A stretch of 8,819 nt of DNA from Oscillospiraceae bacterium (GTDB lineage Bacteria > Bacillota > Clostridia > Oscillospirales > Ruminococcaceae). Of this stretch, positions 6,694 through 8,819 are shown piece after piece. The notes under the pieces are model-generated. The model made no database searches. It had not been told where the DNA came from and saw nothing but the letters and a program-made list of their open reading frames with translations. The stretch is taken from the NCBI GenBank assembly GCA_016302655.1, contig JAEDNF010000052.1, positions 1 to 8,819 of the forward strand, in the 5' to 3' direction. Both the position numbers and the translations under genes were made by a program. The stretch's first letter is position 1; each line of letters starts with the position of its first letter.

Positions 6694-7769
6694 TGGTGTG
6701 CTTGTATTTCGGAAGCGTCAGGTTTTTTAAGCATCTGATTCTGACAGTAACCGCTTTGCTGATTATTGTTCCGACCGTGATGTGCATAATACTTGCGGTA
6801 GATAACGGCAAAAAATCGGCAGAGATAGACAGACTTCATTCCTGCATCGATGAATTGTCGCAAAGTTCCGCTTCAAAAGCGGAAAGCTCATCCGTAACAA
6901 ACAGCGCTGCAGAGCCTTCTTCAAGCGAGAGCGTTTCAAAAGAAGAAACATCGGCAACAAGTGCGGAAACATCTTCGCTCCCCGAAACCACCGAGTCACA
7001 GGTTTCTGTTCCCGAGCAGACAACAGCCGAGCAAACGACAACCGCAGAGACCACTTCGGAAAAGCCCGATTCACAGCCGCCTTCGAGCGTTCCCGTGACA
7101 GATTACACCAAGCTTTATCCCGAACTGTACGCTGATAAATACGAGGGCGAATATGAGGACAGCGAAAACACGGTCTACCTTACCTTTGACGACGGACCGT
7201 CGGTGCTGACTGCCAATCTGCTGTATTATTTACGGCAGGAAAATGTCAAGGCAACATTCTTTGTTGTACCCGAGCGTACCGAGCTGTGTTATTCGATGCT
7301 GAAGGAGATAAGCGACGCAGGGCACTCGATAGGGATACATTCAGCCTCTCATGACTACGAGAAGATATACGCTTCTGTAGACGCATTTCTTGACGATTAC
7401 AACGAAGCGTACCAAATGATAGTTGAAGCTACGGGAAAAGCACCCGATATATACAGGTTTCCCGGTGGCAGTATAAACGACTATAACAGCGACACCCGTG
7501 ACGAGATAATCGAAGAGATGGACAGACGGGGTTTTACATACTTTGACTGGAATGTTGACAGCAACGACTGGCAGGGAATCGGATGGACCGAGCTGTACAC
7601 CGATACGCTGAAATATGCCGAAGAACTGACTACACCGGTCATACTTTTTCACAACACAGGAGACCGTGACAACACGATTCTGGTCATTGAAGATGTGATA
7701 AAGGCTCTTAAGAACAAAGGATATAAATTCGGCTGTCTTTCTCAGAAGACAAAGCCGGTTCAGTTTTAA
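6693..7769 (+). CDS. Membrane-anchored CE4 polysaccharide deacetylase (NodB domain, PgdA-like)
   Basis: The product (358 residues from the GTG at 6693) removes acetyl groups from N-acetylated sugars at the cell surface; peptidoglycan GlcNAc is the likeliest substrate. One N-terminal membrane segment (about 13-36) is followed by a low-complexity Ser/Thr/Glu-rich linker (about 55-135) and the NodB domain (about 155-350). All five CE4 motifs can be found: TFDDGPS (164-170; Asp166 as base, Asp167 as metal ligand), HSASH (216-220; His216 and His220 as metal ligands), RFPGGS (255-260), WNVDSNDW (286-293) and ILFHN (317-321; His320 as acid), where Asn replaces the more usual Asp after His. The residues for metal-dependent deacetylation are therefore present. 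The start is uncertain: coordinates give the longest form, but a TTG at 6702 has better spacing from GAGGGAG, and a GTG at 6696 is also possible. It has its own strong promoter and lies 57 nt before a bactofilin gene. Xylan or chitooligosaccharide deacetylation is an alternative. Confidence 0.88.
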   Translation: MVCLYFGSVRFFKHLILTVTALLIIVPTVMCIILAVDNGKKSAEIDRLHSCIDELSQSSASKAESSSVTNSAAEPSSSESVSKEETSATSAETSSLPETTESQVSVPEQTTAEQTTTAETTSEKPDSQPPSSVPVTDYTKLYPELYADKYEGEYEDSENTVYLTFDDGPSVLTANLLYYLRQENVKATFFVVPERTELCYSMLKEISDAGHSIGIHSASHDYEKIYASVDAFLDDYNEAYQMIVEATGKAPDIYRFPGGSINDYNSDTRDEIIEEMDRRGFTYFDWNVDSNDWQGIGWTELYTDTLKYAEELTTPVILFHNTGDRDNTILVIEDVIKALKNKGYKFGCLSQKTKPVQF

Positions 7770-7782
7770 AGGCGGAACTGCC

Positions 7783-7799
7783 TGTCGGCGCAACCGACA
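7783..7799 (+). other. Small intercistronic stem-loop
   Basis: TGTCGG (7783-7788) pairs with CCGACA (7794-7799) around a 5-nt loop, between the deacetylase stop and the bactofilin ribosome site. The 6-bp stem is followed by AATTCTGATTTC rather than a T-run, so it is more likely a partial attenuator or mRNA-stability element than a terminator. Confidence 0.4.
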
Positions 7800-7826
7800 A
7801 ATTCTGATTTCAAGAAAGGGTTAACA

Positions 7827-8696
7827 ATGGGAATCAAGGATAATTTTTCACAGGCTATGAAGGAACTCGTAAATCCCAAAGAGTCCGATCAGCGTAAAGA
7901 AGTCAAAGATGTTGCCGCATATATGAATGATACGGCAGACGCAGGACAGCCTACTATGCCGAATCCCGCACCGCAGGCGGAATACAGCTATCAGCAGTCC
8001 TCACAGGCTATGAACGCAAATACCGCAAACAGCGGCTTTTCTCAAAGCGGCTCACAGGATATGTCACAGCGCATTGCAAGAGATATGAACGAATACAGCG
8101 AGCAAACAAGCGGCTTTGCACAGGCATCAGAGACACCCGGCAACACTGCTGCCGCTGATACCGCATACGCTTCACCTTACAGCAATGCACAGCCCGAACA
8201 GCCTACAGCGCCCGAAATACCCGAAGAACCTACCGAAACGACCGTTATTTCAAAGAATACTACCATTGACGGTAACATCCGTTCATTTGCCGATATGAAG
8301 ATTGACGGCAGTATAAAAGGAAATGTTGAGACTACAAAGAATATTGTAATAAACGGCAAGGTAGTAGGCGACCTTGCCTGCGACAACATCAGCATGAAAA
8401 ATTCCGCAGTACAGGGCAACATCCGTCTTAAAGGACAGGCTGTTATGGCAAACGATTCAATGCTGATAGGCGACCTTTCATCACAGGTTGCTCACCTTAA
8501 CGGCAAGATAAAGGGAAATATCAACGCTTCGGGAAAGCTTATGCTGGACAAGGATTCGGTTATAATCGGCGACATTAAGGCAGGTTCTGTCGCTATCTCC
8601 GACGGTGCAGTAATAAACGGCTACATCACAACCACTTATCTGTCGAAAGACGAGAGTGCAAACATCTTCCCGGAGAATATAGCTCTGGGTGAATAA
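7827..8696 (+). CDS. Bactofilin (polymer-forming cytoskeletal protein) with long disordered N-terminus
   Basis: This 289-residue protein ends in a bactofilin domain (about 139-270), recognisable from short repeated turns such as TTIDGNI, MKIDGSIKGNV, IVINGKVVGDL, AHLNGKIKGNI and VIIGDI, which build a right-handed beta-helix. Bactofilins polymerise without nucleotide and act as scaffolds for cell-wall enzymes or cell-shape machinery, usually at the inner face of the membrane. The first 138 or so residues are Gln/Ser/Ala/Pro-rich and probably disordered, much longer than the short tails of many bactofilins. There is no clear transmembrane helix, but the N-terminus (MGIKDNFSQAMKELV) could form an amphipathic helix. 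The ATG at 7827 is chosen because GAAAGGG lies 6 nt upstream. It follows the deacetylase gene by 57 nt with no strong terminator or clear promoter between them, so cotranscription is likely and fits a shared role in envelope modification. Confidence 0.92.
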   Translation: MGIKDNFSQAMKELVNPKESDQRKEVKDVAAYMNDTADAGQPTMPNPAPQAEYSYQQSSQAMNANTANSGFSQSGSQDMSQRIARDMNEYSEQTSGFAQASETPGNTAAADTAYASPYSNAQPEQPTAPEIPEEPTETTVISKNTTIDGNIRSFADMKIDGSIKGNVETTKNIVINGKVVGDLACDNISMKNSAVQGNIRLKGQAVMANDSMLIGDLSSQVAHLNGKIKGNINASGKLMLDKDSVIIGDIKAGSVAISDGAVINGYITTTYLSKDESANIFPENIALGE

Positions 8697-8707
8697 TAAG
8701 CTTTATG

Positions 8708-8728
8708 AGGTCCTGCGCAGCAGGACCT
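8708..8728 (+). terminator. Stem-loop after the bactofilin gene, possible terminator
   Basis: A 9-bp perfect stem, AGGTCCTGC (8708-8716) with GCAGGACCT (8720-8728), starts 12 nt after the bactofilin stop codon. There is no T-run directly after it, so as a classical intrinsic terminator it is incomplete; it may work with the next stem-loop. Confidence 0.5.
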
Positions 8729-8729
8729 T

Positions 8730-8762
8730 CAGCTTGTCGAAAAAGTATTTTTCGACAAGCTG
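8730..8762. terminator. Long stem-loop, terminator-like
   Basis: A perfect 15-bp stem: CAGCTTGTCGAAAAA (8730-8744) pairs with TTTTTCGACAAGCTG (8748-8762) around a GTA loop. The T5 tract lies inside the 3' arm rather than after the stem, which is not the standard layout. It probably ends the deacetylase-bactofilin transcript together with the stem at 8708-8728. Confidence 0.55.
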
Positions 8763-8767
8763 TTAGA

Positions 8768-8815
8768 CTGCGAGAAACACACGCAGACACTGAGATTGCC
8801 CTTGCGGTCAATCTC
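8768..8815. repeat. Two further small stem-loops; probable part of an intergenic repeat
   Basis: CTGCG (8768-8772) pairs with CGCAG (8782-8786), and GAGATTG (8792-8798) pairs with CAATCTC (8809-8815) with an inner CC/GG pair. With the two stems upstream this makes four stem-loops in under 110 nt of non-coding DNA. The composition resembles dispersed intergenic elements I associate with Ruminococcaceae genomes; only one copy is in the window, so repeat status is an inference. Confidence 0.35.
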
Positions 8816-8819
8816 CAAA

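Noticed and set aside
7341..7793. Minus-strand open frame of 150 residues inside the deacetylase gene
   Set aside because: It is antisense to well-conserved CE4 motifs and has no family features of its own.
8626..8811. Minus-strand 61-residue open frame at the right end
   Set aside because: It runs through the stem-loop cluster and into the bactofilin 3' end; translated inverted repeats explain it better than a gene.
8730..8819. tRNA or small structured RNA gene at the right end
   Set aside because: The stem-loops are sequential hairpins with no cloverleaf, no T-loop consensus and no promoter in front.

Overview
The window looks like a chromosomal segment of a low- to mid-GC gut Firmicute. 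The best guess is Oscillospiraceae/Ruminococcaceae, close to Ruminococcus or [Eubacterium] siraeum. The guess rests on the end of a GH26-type mannanase, strong GGAGG-type ribosome sites, sigma-A promoters in AT-rich spacers, and a stem-loop cluster at the right end of a style I associate with that family. The taxon is an inference; no marker gene is present.

Layout. (1) Bases 1-1263, plus strand: the 3' end of a probable GH26 beta-mannanase gene (cut by the window edge), followed 9 nt later by an aldose 1-epimerase-like gene, together a carbohydrate-use operon. (2) 1285-1310: a strong 11-bp stem-loop with T-rich flanks on both sides, serving as a bidirectional terminator between convergent units. 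(3) 1322-6419, minus strand: a compact two-gene operon. The promoter-proximal gene encodes a 661-residue protein with the layout of an SNF2/SF2 helicase core whose ATP-binding motifs are eroded. The second gene, 1 nt downstream, encodes a 1036-residue GHKL (sacsin/Hsp90-like) ATPase whose nucleotide-binding motifs are largely kept. (4) 6420-6692: a 273-nt AT-rich divergent spacer with a good sigma-A promoter in each direction and a stem-loop in the leader of the minus-strand operon. (5) 6693-8696, plus strand: a membrane-anchored CE4 (NodB-type) polysaccharide deacetylase, then a bactofilin, probably one cell-envelope transcription unit. (6) 8708-8815: a cluster of stem-loops that is terminator-like and probably part of a dispersed intergenic repeat. 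The longest stretch without a gene is the 273-nt divergent spacer.

How the parts may work together. The left operon fits mannan breakdown and sugar anomer conversion. The right operon pairs a cell-wall-modifying enzyme with a polymer-forming scaffold, suggesting a role in peptidoglycan or shape. The central pair is the unusual part: an apparently ATP-dead helicase-like protein tightly coupled to an apparently live sacsin-like ATPase. I know no characterised system with this exact pair. A defence-type or nucleic-acid quality-control role is a hypothesis only; no neighbouring gene in the window supports it directly.
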